Below, piece by piece: positions 32,524 through 44,849 of a stretch of DNA of 64,000 nucleotides. The DNA lies in NCBI GenBank assembly GCA_003991915.1, contig RQTK01000152.1:38714-102713 (forward strand), read 5' to 3'. A model generated the notes under the pieces. It searched no databases. It had not been told where the DNA came from and worked only from the letters and a program-made list of their open reading frames with translations. The position numbers were made by a program, and so were the translations under genes. Within the stretch, counting starts at the first letter, position 1. Each line of letters starts with the position of its first letter. The stretch is from Elysia chlorotica (lineage: Eukaryota; Mollusca; Gastropoda; Plakobranchidae).

Positions 32524-32879
32524 CTGAAAATCAACATTTTAAAAAAGTCGTTGTTTTTAGCTGTGCATTGTTATTTCTAGTTGTAACTGCTAAACAAAAA
32601 ATACACGTTTTTTATACATCAGCATGTGAGTTTTTAAAGTTTGATAAATACACAGATTTGTAATTTGTGTTTGTATTCCTAGGATAACTAAACTGAGGAC
32701 TAAAATATATTCTTGTAGTGCTTTCTGTATCAGATGGCTTTTAAACTATAAATATTCGAGTATACTGGTGGTACACTGAAATATCTACAAAGTCAATGGA
32801 CATTTTGTGGTGTCTTAGTTTGATTGGAACATACTGTTACGCCGCAAATGACCTCTGGATCTCACTGTAATATTTAACA

Positions 32880-33062
32880 GAGTTAAGTTGGGTGATTTAA
32901 CGTCCAACACCAGCACCGTATAGGCTATATTGTGGACGGAACCCAAGAATGACGTGTGACAAGTTTATGTGCTGTCACACACAAGACAGAGCGGGGATAC
33001 CATGACTCCTGTCTCAGCCAGTACATTAAACTGACACCTACCCCAGGGCCACCGCGCCCCCT
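32880..33062 (-). mobile_element. SINE, minus strand, in intron 1
   Basis: 'tttaacgtccaacaccagca', 'aggctatattgtggacgga' and 'gataccatgactcctgtctc'. The head is internally deleted: 'actgacacctaccccagggc' joins body to head end. Confidence 0.85.
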
Positions 33063-33208
33063 TCAATATCCTACGAAATGCTGCTCCGTTGCAACGGATT
33101 GTTTGAGAAATGCAATATGACTAAAGAAAGCTTTAAGAGCATTGTGTGTGGAACAATCGAAGCAGTTACATTGATTCATCAACCCACTCTTTTTTGCTTC
33201 ACTACTAC

Positions 33209-33345
<137 letters not shown>

Positions 33346-33387
33346 TGTGTGTTGTTGTTTCAAATCGAAATATTGTAACCTACGTAC

Positions 33388-33498
33388 CCGATACAATGAC
33401 TGATGTGAGAATCAGTATAGAAAGCCGATTCAACCATGCCATGGTGTCACTAGAGTATCTTTTTCCTCAAATGTAACCAGTCTGCAATCAGGGGCTAG
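33388..33498 (-). CDS. First coding exon with signal peptide (CDS 33388-33442)
   Basis: ATG at 33442 in the context 'gacaccatgg', followed by MAWLNRLSILILTSVIVS: a short polar start, a hydrophobic core and a small-residue end, the form of a secretory signal peptide. The donor 'gtacgtagg' leaves one base of the next codon (phase 1), which exon 2 completes. Upstream on the same strand an acceptor with an 11-T run followed by 'ag' ends at 33499. That makes about 56 nt of this exon 5' untranslated. Confidence 0.65.
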
Positions 33499-33608
33499 CT
33501 AAAAAAAAAAAGAGTAATTATAACCTGTTTCGTTTCTTTGTTTTTTTTAACTTACATGACCATAAGCTAGACCTTTTATCAGACTGCTCCAAACACTGTT
33601 GTACTTAC

Positions 33609-33680
33609 AGCCAAGGATAGTGTGTCTTCTAGAGTCATTAATGTGAACCTCAAGGAAATGGACTCACGTTAATTTTTACT
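33609..33680 (-). other. Possible non-coding first exon
   Basis: On the minus strand 'ctatccttggct' precedes a strong donor 'gtaagtac' (33603-33608). It would splice over a 110-nt intron to 33498. The 5' boundary is unknown. No TATA box was recognised upstream, where a CT-rich microsatellite lies at 33805-33970. Confidence 0.4.
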
Positions 33681-33804
33681 GATAGCGGCTGTAAAGAAAT
33701 GCCAGCTCTTTACGACGAAACAAACACTACAACAATGGAAATTATAGAACTGCTGCTTAAAAACAAGTTTCAGATAAAGTTGATGTTAAGTGTATTTATT
33801 TATT

Positions 33805-33820
33805 CTCTCTCTATCTCTCT

Positions 33821-33862
<42 letters not shown>

Positions 33863-33972
33863 TTTTTTCTCTCTTTCTCTTCCTCTCTCGCTCACAAGCT
33901 CTCTCTTTTGCTCTCTGTCTAACTCTATCTCCATATCTCTCTTTCTCTCTGCCTATCTCTCTCTTTATATGT
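33805..33972. repeat. CT-rich microsatellite
   Basis: Imperfect TCTCTC run with CCCTCC and TTTT interruptions. Confidence 0.9.
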
Positions 33973-34039
33973 CTCTGAAGAGATGTCGTTTTTTAGTCAT
34001 TAACTGTAAGGCCTTCATTTTGCTGGTGCTGAGCAGAAA

Positions 34040-34208
34040 GGGAAGACAGGGCGGGGATACCATGACTCCTGTCTCACCCGGTCACAATATGACACCTACA
34101 CAACCACAGACAACCAGTAGGGAACGAAATCGCCACGACTCGAACCACGGACCTCTTGCATCTGAAGCAGATGTTCTACCCCAGGCCTACCATGCCCCTC
34201 CCCTCCCC
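34040..34208 (-). mobile_element. SINE, head plus part of body, 'tgtaggtgtcat' variant
   Basis: Minus-strand copy with 'gcctggggtagaacatctgc' and 'ggttcgagtcgtggcgattt'. It then reads 'ggttgtctgtggttgtgtag' in place of the usual 'ggttgggtcggtgtcag'. The same variant is at 36088-36232. Confidence 0.8.
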
Positions 34209-34609
34209 CCCTATCCGCCAATTTGGAAGGAGGAAGACGAATCAACTTTTCGCCTCTGACCCTTTCGTTTCGCATCTCTTGCCTCACCTTTTTTGAGTGG
34301 TCGAAAAGGGAAGGTGTTAGAATTCGCCCTTGTCTGTTCCTTAATGTGTGCCAAACTATTAATGGGGCTGACCTCTTTCTCAGAAAAGTCACATGATGCT
34401 TGTAAGTTGGCTAAAGCAAAAATATATATTAAAATAGGTCTATGCTCTAGCCCAATCAACAGATGGCTTACAAAAAATACAACTGTCACTTGATTTTGTT
34501 TACGTTTTTAGAGAGAAGGAGGTCATCCCATCCATCACCATTCCCCCCTTTCCTATTCCGGGCCTGTACAGTACTACCACGTTTATTTCAATCTTCCACA
34601 ATGCTATAC

Positions 34610-34653
34610 TCGCCCCCCCCCCCCCCCCCCAAAAAAAAAAAAAAAAAAAAATC
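34610..34653. repeat. Poly-C then poly-A homopolymer pair
   Basis: About 18 C followed by about 21 A; run lengths may be sequencing-limited. Confidence 0.85.
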
Positions 34654-34707
34654 TGGTGCAATGTGCATCCCTTCTGTGCATCACTTCTTCCAACACTCTC
34701 TTCCCCC

Positions 34708-35065
34708 TCTTGACTTGACTTGACTTGACTTGACTTTTCCGCGATGTAGACCTTTTGGTCTGTTCGCGGTTCCTATTTAAATACTGAGTTTAATTGCATG
34801 CGTGGCCGGCGTTTCTATGTGTACTAGTTTACATTTGGCATTCTGGTTCGTACATGCTTGGGCGGTTCTTCCACAATTTGTCCAGGCGACTTTTGAAAGC
34901 ATTAACTGTTGGTGCTGTCACCACTTCTTCTGTGAGGTTGTTCCATTCATCTATTACTCTGTGTGAGAAGAAGTTTGCTCTGAGATCGAGGCTGTATCTA
35001 TCTTTTCGTAACTTCAAAGAATGCCCTCGTCCTCCCCTTCCCACGATCCTCTCTGTCCGTCAGCG
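34708..35065 (-). mobile_element. CR1/L2-like LINE, C-terminus and 3' end with (AAGTC)n tail
   Basis: The minus strand reads GRGGRGHSLKLRKDRYSLDL, RANFFSHRVIDEWNNLTEEV and VTAPTVNAFKSRLDKLW, the typical last residues of this RT class. It then has a short 3' UTR with a hairpin 'gaccaaaaggtc' and five AAGTC units at 34708-34733. The 5' side is truncated at 'ctagaactagatc' near 35070. Confidence 0.75.
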
Positions 35066-35069
35066 TTCA

Positions 35070-36080
35070 GCTAATCTAGAACTAGAACTAGATCTTTCAG
35101 GCTACGTATGTAAAAAAGCGAACATGAAGATGTCGAAAGTTCTCCTTTGAATTTTCCAAAAACTATAATCTTAGATCTGGATTCTAGATCTACGTATATG
35201 CAATTGTTCATTTCTAACCTTTAAACTTTTGACCATCGACATAATTATCATCTGAGATATTGATTTAAACGAGAAGTTTTTATAAAAAATTTAATCTAGA
35301 TCTAGATTAATATAATTAAATTAAAATCATTAAATTAGATCATAATTAAATTAAATTAGATTCTAGATTACCAACCTGAGGGTTCAGAAAAAACAATATG
35401 TTTATGATATGTCGGAGATTAGATCTTGTAAATAATCCAAGTTTTAATGAAATAACTTTAAAAAATGGGATATTATAAATCTACCTTTTAATTTAGTTGA
35501 TAGCCATCATCTATAAATCAATTATTATTGTTTTCTCATTGCTTCGTTACAAGAAGCACAGCGTAATTATTGTAACGAATCTTCGTATCTGTTCAGCTTC
35601 AGCACCGATAAGTGCCTCATGAAGTTACATTAATTTTCCGTCGATGCTCTAGTAATGAATTTTGGTGCGCAATTAATATTAATTTTTTTTTAAATGACGG
35701 AAGTTAGGCTGAAAAAGACAATTCTAATTTTGGGGTCTTCTGTCTTATCAATATATAAAAAAGCCTGAATCGTTTAAAAAATCACCGATCCGTTAAAAAT
35801 AAGATCCAGCATCAACCCATTCACATTTTAACATTTTAACATCCCCGATCATTCATTTAACAATTTAGAAATCACACCAATCGACACATTCTTTCGTAGC
35901 GGTTCATTTCCCCTAATGAATAAAGAAACCTTTTGGATAAGAAAGTTACAGACAGTTACACCAAACGGTTTTAACGTCAACAGCCAATCAACATAAAACT
36001 CCTATTTCTCTTCCACATTAGTATATACAGTTGTTTTTTTGTGTGCACGTATTACTTTAATTTTTATGCAGAAAACGTTT
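35070..36080. other. No gene; 'tagatctaga'-rich AT sequence
   Basis: 35165-35370 is full of 'tctagatctagatt' and 'aattaaatta' motifs. Nothing coding was recognised. Confidence 0.4.
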
Positions 36081-36087
36081 AGGGGGG

Positions 36088-36232
36088 GGGAGGGGCATGG
36101 TGGGCCTGGGGTAGAACATCTGCTTCCGATGCAAGAGGTCCGTGGTTCGAGTCGTGGCGATTTCGTTCCCTACTGGTTGCCTGTAGTTGTGTAGGTGTCA
36201 TAATGTGACCGGGTGAGACAGGAGTCATGGTT
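36088..36232 (+). mobile_element. SINE, head plus part of body, 'tgtaggtgtcat' variant
   Basis: 'gcctggggtagaacatctgc', 'gtggttcgagtcgtggcgat', 'gttgcctgtagttgtgtagg', ending after 'gagacaggagtcatgg'. It is preceded by a poly-G run. Confidence 0.8.
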
Positions 36233-36234
36233 TT

Positions 36235-37975
36235 AAATTCTATATTTTAGGGTTTTTGTTTGTTTGTTTTATTTTGTTTTTGTTTGGATTTTCCGACAGA
36301 GTAAACCCTTAAATTGGCAAGGATATAACCTATTTGGTCTAGCTTTATTTGGAATGAGATCTGGATATAAATAAACATAATAGTTTTGTACTTATTCTTT
36401 TTGGGAATATAAGCTAACTTTCGTGCCCGATCAAAAATGATTCTCAATGTAGTAGTCCTCATTGCAACGATTGTTCTTTATGATTTTTTTCCGTTTAAAG
36501 AACTGGGTCTCATCTTGTTTGTTTTTTTTAATTATCAGCTTTATTTTTTTGAAGCGCGCAAATTTTACTTTTTATGAAAACAATTTATGATCTGTAAATG
36601 CAAGTAGGTGGGTGAATTTTCTTTTGACTAATAAATAGATGTGAAAAAAAATTTTATATACTGAAATCAAAAGCAAAAAGCGAGTAAACAAACCAAGTGT
36701 TTACACTGGCGTTCTATACGCGTTTTTTCAGCTAGGTAACTCGTTGTGAATACATTTTCACTTTGTAAAGGTACGGATTCTGAAAAACACTAATTTAAGT
36801 TTAACCACTGCAAATTCATATGTAATCCTTTAGCTTCGCCCATCCAACTATCCCCACGAATCGCGTGGGTTCTTGACTAGTTTATAATAATCCATCAAAA
36901 TTTAATGTACTTTAAAGGTTTGAACTATCTCACTATATAATTTCTAACAAATGTGGATGTCGTATACATCGTTTAACCGTCCGAAGAAAACTTAAAAGTC
37001 GAAAGCTTACGTCAGTATATCGTTTTGTATTCTTAGAGCTGCACTATACCTATTTTAACATTATATAATTTCTAGCACAAGAGATTTTTGTTTATTTGAA
37101 AATAAAAAAAAAATTAATATTTCATAGAATAGTTACTGTTATTTTTTCGTTTTTTGTTTGTGTGTGTGCAATCTTGGCTGTAACTCAAAACATATATTAA
37201 CAATGCATGCGTAATTCTCTTTGGTTGCCTCACATATTAATAGAATCTTCACAAATTTTAAGTCTAAATCGGTCGTTTTTACCTATTAACCTAGATCTGG
37301 ATAGAACTTTAACCAACAGGATCATTTAAGGATTTTGATCATTTCACTATTAATAATTATTTTCTCACGCTTTCAACAGGATAAAACGGTAAATATGTCT
37401 CTATGTTTCCTAGACTTGTATAGAAACGAGACTATTTTGCTTCAGATTCTCTTTACGGGCGAAACGCTTGATTTACATTACGAAAAATTGTCTTTAAATG
37501 TATCCATCTGTGCGTATTTTATGTTTCTATAGATGTAAAGAATTCTTTTCAAAATAATGCAAATGGTGTGAAAATCAACTTTAAGGAGTCATTCTAATGT
37601 AAATGTAATGATATAGAGACCTAGACACATTGAAGATGTTGGAACACATTGGGATAAAAGTGCGCATTATTTTTATGAGATTAAAAAAGACGTCAATACA
37701 GATTTAAAAAAAAAAAAACTTTGAAAAGAATGTTTTGATAAGTTAATCCTCAGGCCACATTTGAAGGAAAAGAAGTCTTGATGGATAACTAAAAGGGGTT
37801 AAAACGTACTTTCTTTTACCTAATTTTGAGGAAATGATAGCAGGCGAGTATTACTTGTTTCTTTTTAAAGGTACGATAGTTTATAAATTTAAATGATATA
37901 GCTCGATTAGCTTCTACGTGAGGATATTTCGAGGACCTTTTTTTCTTTTGGAACCTTGTCGTAGCTGAGGCTACC
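36235..37975. other. No gene seen
   Basis: AT-rich with T and A runs. A 65-codon plus frame at 37335-37532 has no motif or splice support. Confidence 0.4.
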
Positions 37976-37989
37976 AAAAAGCAGACAAA

Positions 37990-38105
37990 GACACCGAGAG
38001 AGAGAGCTAGAGAGAGAGAGGGGGAGAGATAGAGAGAGAGAGAGAGACAGAGAGGCAAAGGGAGACAGAGAGAGAGAGACAGAGAGACAGAGAGACAGAG
38101 AGAAC
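37990..38105. repeat. GA-rich microsatellite
   Basis: Imperfect AGAGAG run with GACAGAG and GGGAG interruptions. Confidence 0.9.
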
Positions 38106-38314
38106 TAGTGAAGGAACAGAAAACTAACCAAGAACAACAGAAAAGAAAAAAAGTAAAAAAGACAAACACACAAAACCAACAAAGCAACATCAAGAAACAA
38201 AACAAAAAGAAAAAAAAAGAAAATAAAATAAAATAGACGTGTTTATTTTCTTCTTTTTCTTTGGATATCGTCGTGTATATAGATGTTTGTTTTTGTTTTT
38301 GTTTTGCACTCTAG

Positions 38315-38445
38315 GTATAGCCTATAATTTATTAACGCTGACATCGGGCGATAAACAACAACACATGGAATGTAATGCGCAGTGCAAACTTGCAGAGTGG
38401 TGTCTGTTTTACAGGCTTTGCGATGAATACAACGATAATAAGTGA
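38315..38445 (+). CDS. Candidate terminal exon, Cys-rich
   Basis: After 'gttttgcactctag' a frame in phase 1 reads IAYNLLTLTSGDKQQH, MECNAQCKLAEWCLFYRLC, DEYNDNK and a TGA. The four cysteines in a 17-residue span (Cx3Cx5Cx5C) recall extracellular Cys-rich or PAN-like segments of mollusc proteins, which is only a resemblance. The acceptor tract is T/G mixed. No partner exon was found. Chance is quite possible for 43 codons. Confidence 0.25.
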
Positions 38446-38449
38446 CCTA

Positions 38450-39560
38450 ATCACGCCCATTAGCCATGGGGGATTCTGACAGCTTCTTGGATCAGAAAGT
38501 TTAGGTTAGGGATCTTGTTTTTTTGTTTAATGAAGTTATCATGTCGTTGACCTAGTTTCTACATTGCCTATTTTCTGCACTTTTGGGTGCGGTGATGTGA
38601 GGAACGTCCTGTGCTATTTTTAGATACAAACAGCTGATCACGTGGCTAAAAAACATGTTTGTTACACTTCAGATAATGCCATTGGCAGCAATTTTGTTAA
38701 TGTCATCAAAATTGTTGAATAGTTAAGGTTTAAAAATTAACATTTTGATGGTTTAAAAGATTTAGGCCACGATCGTTGGGGTCATATGATATGATGTTAG
38801 TTCGGTAGCTTAAAAACGTGTTAGATTTATACTTTGATAAAAAATGAACGGATGGCATATCTTTAACTTTAAAACTTAAAAAAAAATTATAATAAGAAAT
38901 GATTGCTTGATGATTAGATCAGGTCATAAATATTTTGACATATTTATGTTGACAGGGATATAAGATAAGCATATAAGATAAGATACGCCTTTATAATTCA
39001 ATAGGGACATTTTGTCTTGGTCGTACATGAGAGAGTAAAAATAGTAAAATAAGCATTTTATATTCACGTATAACGCTATTGAAATTGTGCATTATCAGCC
39101 ATGCATAGTTATTATTTAGAAAAGCATAGATTCTCTCTACGTCTTTGCACATAATTATACAAAAATACGCATACCCCTACAAATACAAGTCTCCTACATA
39201 ATATAAATTTGTAGCAATCTATCGGATTCTGGTGCAAAGGAGTTTTTATATCTGCCTGTTCTGATCCTTTTTTATATTAATTTGTTTTGATTGATATACT
39301 AACTCTATAGAAGATAGCACATTTTCGTAAATCCCTTCCTGGACGCTGGAAAAAAGGGAAACATTTTTTATCTGACAGCACTGCAAAAGGACAAAACCCC
39401 TGAAAAATTACGTATAGATAATTTAAGCAAGTCAAATAAAATCATTAATAAGTTTATCTTCTTTTCACTGACGAGTCTAAAGATGAGACCTGTGTCGAGG
39501 CTGCCTGCCACTCATCCACAGCTGCGGGTATGAGCTTGAAGGCGTCAATACATTATTGCA
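38450..39560. other. No gene seen
   Basis: AT-rich; nothing supportable on either strand. Confidence 0.4.
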
Positions 39561-39561
39561 A

Positions 39562-39756
39562 AGCTGCTGGATCCTCAGCCAAAGATCCGGGTTCGAGTCC
39601 TGACGATTTCGCTCCCTACTGGTTAGATCGGTGTCAGTTTAGTGTGAAAGGCTAGGACAGGAGTCATGGCATCTACACCTTGTCTTGTGTGTGGCAACAC
39701 ATTAAGTTGTCAGGCGTCAGTCTTGGGACCCTCCCACAATAAAGCATATATAGTTC
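39562..39756 (+). mobile_element. SINE, left half of an inverted pair
   Basis: Partial head ('gatccgggttcgagtcctga'), full body, ends at 'agcatatatagttctgac' and fuses to an oppositely oriented head. Confidence 0.85.
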
Positions 39757-39857
39757 TGACACCGACCCAACCAGTAGGGACCGAAATCGCCAGGACTCGA
39801 ACCACAGACCTTTTGCGTCGAAAGCCGATGTTTCTATCCCAGTGCCACCCGGCCCTC
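39757..39857 (-). mobile_element. SINE head, right half of an inverted pair
   Basis: 'accgacccaaccagtaggga', 'ccaggactcgaaccacagac' and 'cgaaagccgatgtttctatc' in antisense. There is no tail between the halves. Confidence 0.85.
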
Positions 39858-40357
39858 AAGTGCAGAGATACCGTAGTTTGACAAACGCTTTAACTCTATT
39901 CTCCTGTTCGCTTTTCATCGGAAAGTTGTAATTTAACCATTTCAGCGCCTCTCTACTGCTTAATTTCTACGATCATCCTAATGAGCTGGAACTTATCTGC
40001 CTCCATAAATTAAACCATGAATAAGAAAGCACGGCTTAATGCAGCATGTGTAGATACTTTACTGCTGACTTTTCTATTCCAGCTCTGTAAGATAGGATAA
40101 TGTAGTTAGATCCAAGTAAATTTAAATATAATTATCTGGATTCAGTCGAGCAAGCACTCTCTACCGCCCGTCGATTATGTCTACTTTGAGGGTAAAAAAA
40201 AAATAATAACAACATAAAAGTCGAATGGTAATAGACATACTGGTTAATACTAGTTTAACTTATTTTTAGCAGAAATTTTCCTAAGTAAAATCTGTCACTG
40301 ACCTGTATAAAATCTATCCCCAGAAATTATGCCCGAACCTAAAACTGACTTGCCATG

Positions 40358-40900
<543 letters not shown>

Positions 40901-40929
40901 TCTCTATCTTTCTTTCTTTCTCTTCCTCG

Positions 40930-41885
40930 GCTTTACTTATCCTAGGCTACCTATGATTCTCCTACATAGTGACGGGTCCCAATATTTAAATCTAATATCT
41001 GAACGTTTTGGCATACCACAACGTGACAGTACACTGATGGCAGAACTTTTGTGTAAGCCGGTCACGTGATTGCGCGGGGGGGGGGGGGGGAATGTAATAA
41101 AAACACTTTTATTTTAACTCTCGCGCTGTCGGCGTCGGTGTGGGCGGGGGGGGGGGGGGTATTAATATAAACATGTTTAATTATACCTTTAAATATATTA
41201 ATGGTTGATTTTTCATGTCTGTTTGTCATTGAGTGATTGTAAAGTGATCATTTGTAATTTTCAGTGAGTTGTTTGTTATTGCTGCTTAGTTACTATCTTT
41301 GTCAGATATTGACCAAACGTGTTTACCTGTTATTCTATTTGTTATTGACTGACATACAGTGAGTGATTGTAGACTGTACACCTGTTAGTCTAATCGTCAG
41401 TGTGTGACTGTACAATAAAGACCTGATTCTCTCTCCTTTCTTCAAAGGACACACGGCACAAATGAGTTAGTCATGCAAACATGTTTAGCCCGACACAGTA
41501 CCACGTTAGTTTTTGGTTAAAAACAAAATCTAAAATATTCACAGTCTGACTTCATTTGAATATAATAGTGGCGTTAATTTAAAAATCAATAGTCAGATAA
41601 TGTAAATTATAAGTTTGCAACAACTGACGGTTAAAGACTGATTGTTGTATACTTGTAGTTTAAAGAATAATGACTCTTGTAGCTACTTTGCCAGCGAGTT
41701 ATTATTAACAGTAGTTCTACGTACTTTACATGAATAAATAAAAGTGTTCTATTTATGTATTCTTGTCAGCTACAAGTTAATTAGTTGTGTATATTTATAC
41801 ACTGAGTAAGCTTATTATACGACAGATGCACTCGCATCTCTAAATGAGATTAGTCTGACAGAATATCACGTAAAAAGTACTCAAC
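40930..41885. other. No gene; two poly-G runs at 41079 and 41145
   Basis: Two G runs of 12 or more, each after a GC-rich 'gtgattgcgc' or 'gtgtgggc' stretch, then AT-rich sequence. Confidence 0.4.
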
Positions 41886-41889
41886 TTTG

Positions 41890-42035
41890 TCGAGTTGAGC
41901 TGGCTGTCCAATGCCCAACGTCAGCACTATGTAGGTTGTATTGTGAACGAGCCCAAAGATTGACGTCTGACAATTGTATGTGCTGTCACACAGAAGACAC
42001 ATTGCGGAGTCCTGAACTCAAATCAAGGTTGGTGG
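41890..42035 (-). mobile_element. SINE, body and 3' end, degraded, minus strand
   Basis: 'cccaacgtcagcactatgta', 'attgtgaacgagcccaaaga' and 'gacaattgtatgtgctgtca'. A weaker second copy follows at 42070-42190. Confidence 0.7.
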
Positions 42036-42194
42036 ATATTTTATACAAATTAGGTTACCATACACTCAGTGCGCGTGGATGCCTTAAACTCCAACATCAG
42101 TAACTAAACTATAACAGAAACGGGTTCTAAGACTACTGTCTGACATTTTATATTTAGCCCGCTGGCACACAGAGAGAGGACCCCGCTAATGTTA

Positions 42195-42300
42195 TAACGT
42201 CAAGTTCTTATACAGGAGATCGAGGTTCAAATCCAGCTCTGGCGAATGCTTTTTTTTTACACCAGTTACGTCGATGTCTGTTCTTTTGTGATCGGTGAAG
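42195..42300 (+). mobile_element. tRNA-like SINE head, degraded
   Basis: B-box-like 'ggttcaaatccagctctgg' followed by 'acaccagttacgtcgatgtc'. Only the head region is recognisable. Confidence 0.4.
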
Positions 42301-42439
42301 TTTCGGGTATTGCGCATGGGGTCCCGCTTCGAGACATAAGAAAATGTACGCAAAATAATACACACAATGACGTCGGATAACATAATTTCGCCATTTTTGC
42401 AAAGGATGTTCTGGTCGCTCATTGGTTCAGTTAGTTTCA

Positions 42440-43430
42440 GTTAGAGCCATGATTTTATAGTTGCATCCTTTAAGGAATTACGTCATTCATAGCCTAAATT
42501 GCGCATAATAATTTCGATAAAAAACTGCAGTGAGAAATAGTTGATGCAGTCATTATCTTTTATCCCTCTCGTATAAAATCTAAAATACTCTTAAATATTC
42601 AGACATTTATATTTATATGCAGACATACACAATATAATAATTATACACACATATATTATTGTTATACTAATTATACTTTTGATAAGATAAAATCTTAAGA
42701 GTCATATTGGCGAATCTCTATACACATCATTATAAATTTAGATATTATTCAGCAAACTCACCATTTACAGTTTCATTGTATATGTCATTAAATGTTAATA
42801 CTGTGTTCTTTTATTATACTGTTTATTTTTATTCTTATTGAGAGATTATTAGTAATTATATAAAACTATGTACACTGTATATACATGTTATAAAATTAAT
42901 TTTATCTGGCTTTGAAGCAATGTAACTAAATTTCCCGTTGGTATTAATAAAGTAACTATGTATTCTGAATTATACGGACTGCATGCCATATGACTTCTCA
43001 TTGCGACGGGTTAATAGAGAGACTGTATTATAGTGACAGACATACAAGATACAGGCATAGAATAAGGCTAGAGCTAGACTGGGGTGCGATTGTAGCTTCC
43101 CTATAAAACCCTCTTGTATTTTTTTAGCCTCGGTATGACTGCGCAAAAAAATACAAGAGGGTTTCATAAAGAACCCCCAGTCCAGCCACAGCCCCACCCC
43201 AGCCACCAGCAGCAGTCTAGTTTTGGCCTAAGTCAGACATAACTAGATCTAGGTCTCTTGAAAAACACGATTTCTTTTTCGTGGTGATTTTTTTATAATA
43301 ATATAACAAGTAATGATAAAAATAAAAATGAATGGCATTTATATTGCGCATATTCAAAGAAACGTAAAAAAAATCTATGCTCTATGCACCAATAAAGTTG
43401 TATAAAACATTAAATAGGGCAAACGAACAG
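42440..43430. other. No gene; short inverted repeat at 43110-43165
   Basis: 'ataaaaccctcttgtatttt' (about 43103) and 'aaatacaagagggtttcata' (about 43148) are near-perfect inverted copies around 'agcctcggtatgactgcgca', a hairpin or tiny foldback element. The rest is AT-rich. Confidence 0.6.
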
Positions 43431-43481
43431 ACATACATACGATCAAACATACAGACAGCCGACATATTTAGACGCTTAGAA

Positions 43482-43593
43482 AGACAGACAGACAGACAGA
43501 CAGATAGACACACAGATATATATAGACAGCATGTTCTGACAGACAGAACAGACAGACAGAGAGGGACAGAGAGAGAGAGAGGAGGGAAACAGA

Positions 43594-43690
<97 letters not shown>

Positions 43691-43728
43691 AGAGAGGGAG
43701 AGAGAGAGAGAGAGAGATAGATAGAGAG

Positions 43729-43800
<72 letters not shown>
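43482..43800. repeat. (GACA)n and (GA)n microsatellite complex
   Basis: GACA units to 43505 and again near 43545, then long AG runs to 43800. Confidence 0.95.
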
Positions 43801-43803
<3 letters not shown>

Positions 43804-44384
43804 TTCTATGCTATCCGGTATTATCCGCTTCCCCATAGAAACAGTACCGACATACAGACAGACAAACAAACAGACGTGCTGAGGTGGAACTGGAACGGTC
43901 CTGCCCTGATCATTTTTATGACACCTTTCATGGCATCCAAATGACACGGTACATAGGCATAGAAAAAAAACAACAAAACAACAAACGTAATTATGATAAA
44001 AATAATATTGCTAGGTTACGCCTCAACAGATTTCAGTGCGATGCTTGCAGAAATAGAGCGTGTGACCTATGTCACATACCGGCACGTAATGCGTGGAGCA
44101 AGTTACCCTCTGGTTTCTCAACCAACACTCAAAAACAAAAAAAATTAAAACAAAAATAAGTTGTTTTTTTCAGTTTTGTATTTATGTGTGTGTGTGTGTG
44201 TGTGTGTGTTATTGTGCGTGTGTTTTAACGAACGTTTAGTTGGGTTTTTTTTTTTTTTTAAGAACTATGAGGGTAAAAAGATGTTTTTTTTTATCTATGC
44301 CAAATCAGGTGGCCATATCTAGGGCACTGGTGGTTATCATAATTATCTTCTGTCTAAGCCGAAAGGAGGAGGAAATGGGGGTGG

Positions 44385-44612
44385 GGGTAGTGTGGCAGAG
44401 CACTAGTCTAACAATCATGAGGACCCTGGTTCGAAACCCACGATCACTCAAATGTGTATTGCGCGATAGCATCCCCTCCTTGTCGGTGCCCGTGTAAATG
44501 CGACCAGCTGAGACAGGAGTCATGGTATCCCGGCACTGTCTATGTGTGGCAGCACGTAAAAATTGTCAGACGTTAGTCATTAGATCCGTCCAAACTATAG
44601 CCTATATAGCTC
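44385..44612 (+). mobile_element. SINE with 'gcagagcactag' head, left half of an inverted pair
   Basis: Head 'tagtgtggcagagcactagt' with 'ggttcgaaacccacgatcac', body through 'agcctatatagctctgacgc'. It then joins an antisense body end. Confidence 0.8.
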
Positions 44613-44672
44613 TGACGCATAAGCGAGCCAATTATACTGACACCGAGCCAGCCAGTAGAGATCAAAGTGACC
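44613..44672 (-). mobile_element. SINE fragment, right half of an inverted pair
   Basis: 'attatactgacaccgagcca' and 'gccagtagagatcaaagt' in antisense. Confidence 0.7.
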
Positions 44673-44849
44673 TGAACTTATTTTAATGAAATCATAAAAT
44701 TATGAATAATAATTGGTATCTGATTCCGGTTTCTAGACGCCTCCATAATTATAATAGTTGAATTTTATATTTAACCGACTTTTAGCGTCCTAGACCTCCC
44801 GCGAAGAAACTAGTTCAGTCCAGTCCTTCACCTTAAAGCGAACACACTC

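Noticed and set aside
41079..41159. Poly-G runs as G-quadruplex regulatory sites
   Set aside because: Homopolymer G runs can fold, but there is no gene nearby and run lengths may be artefacts.
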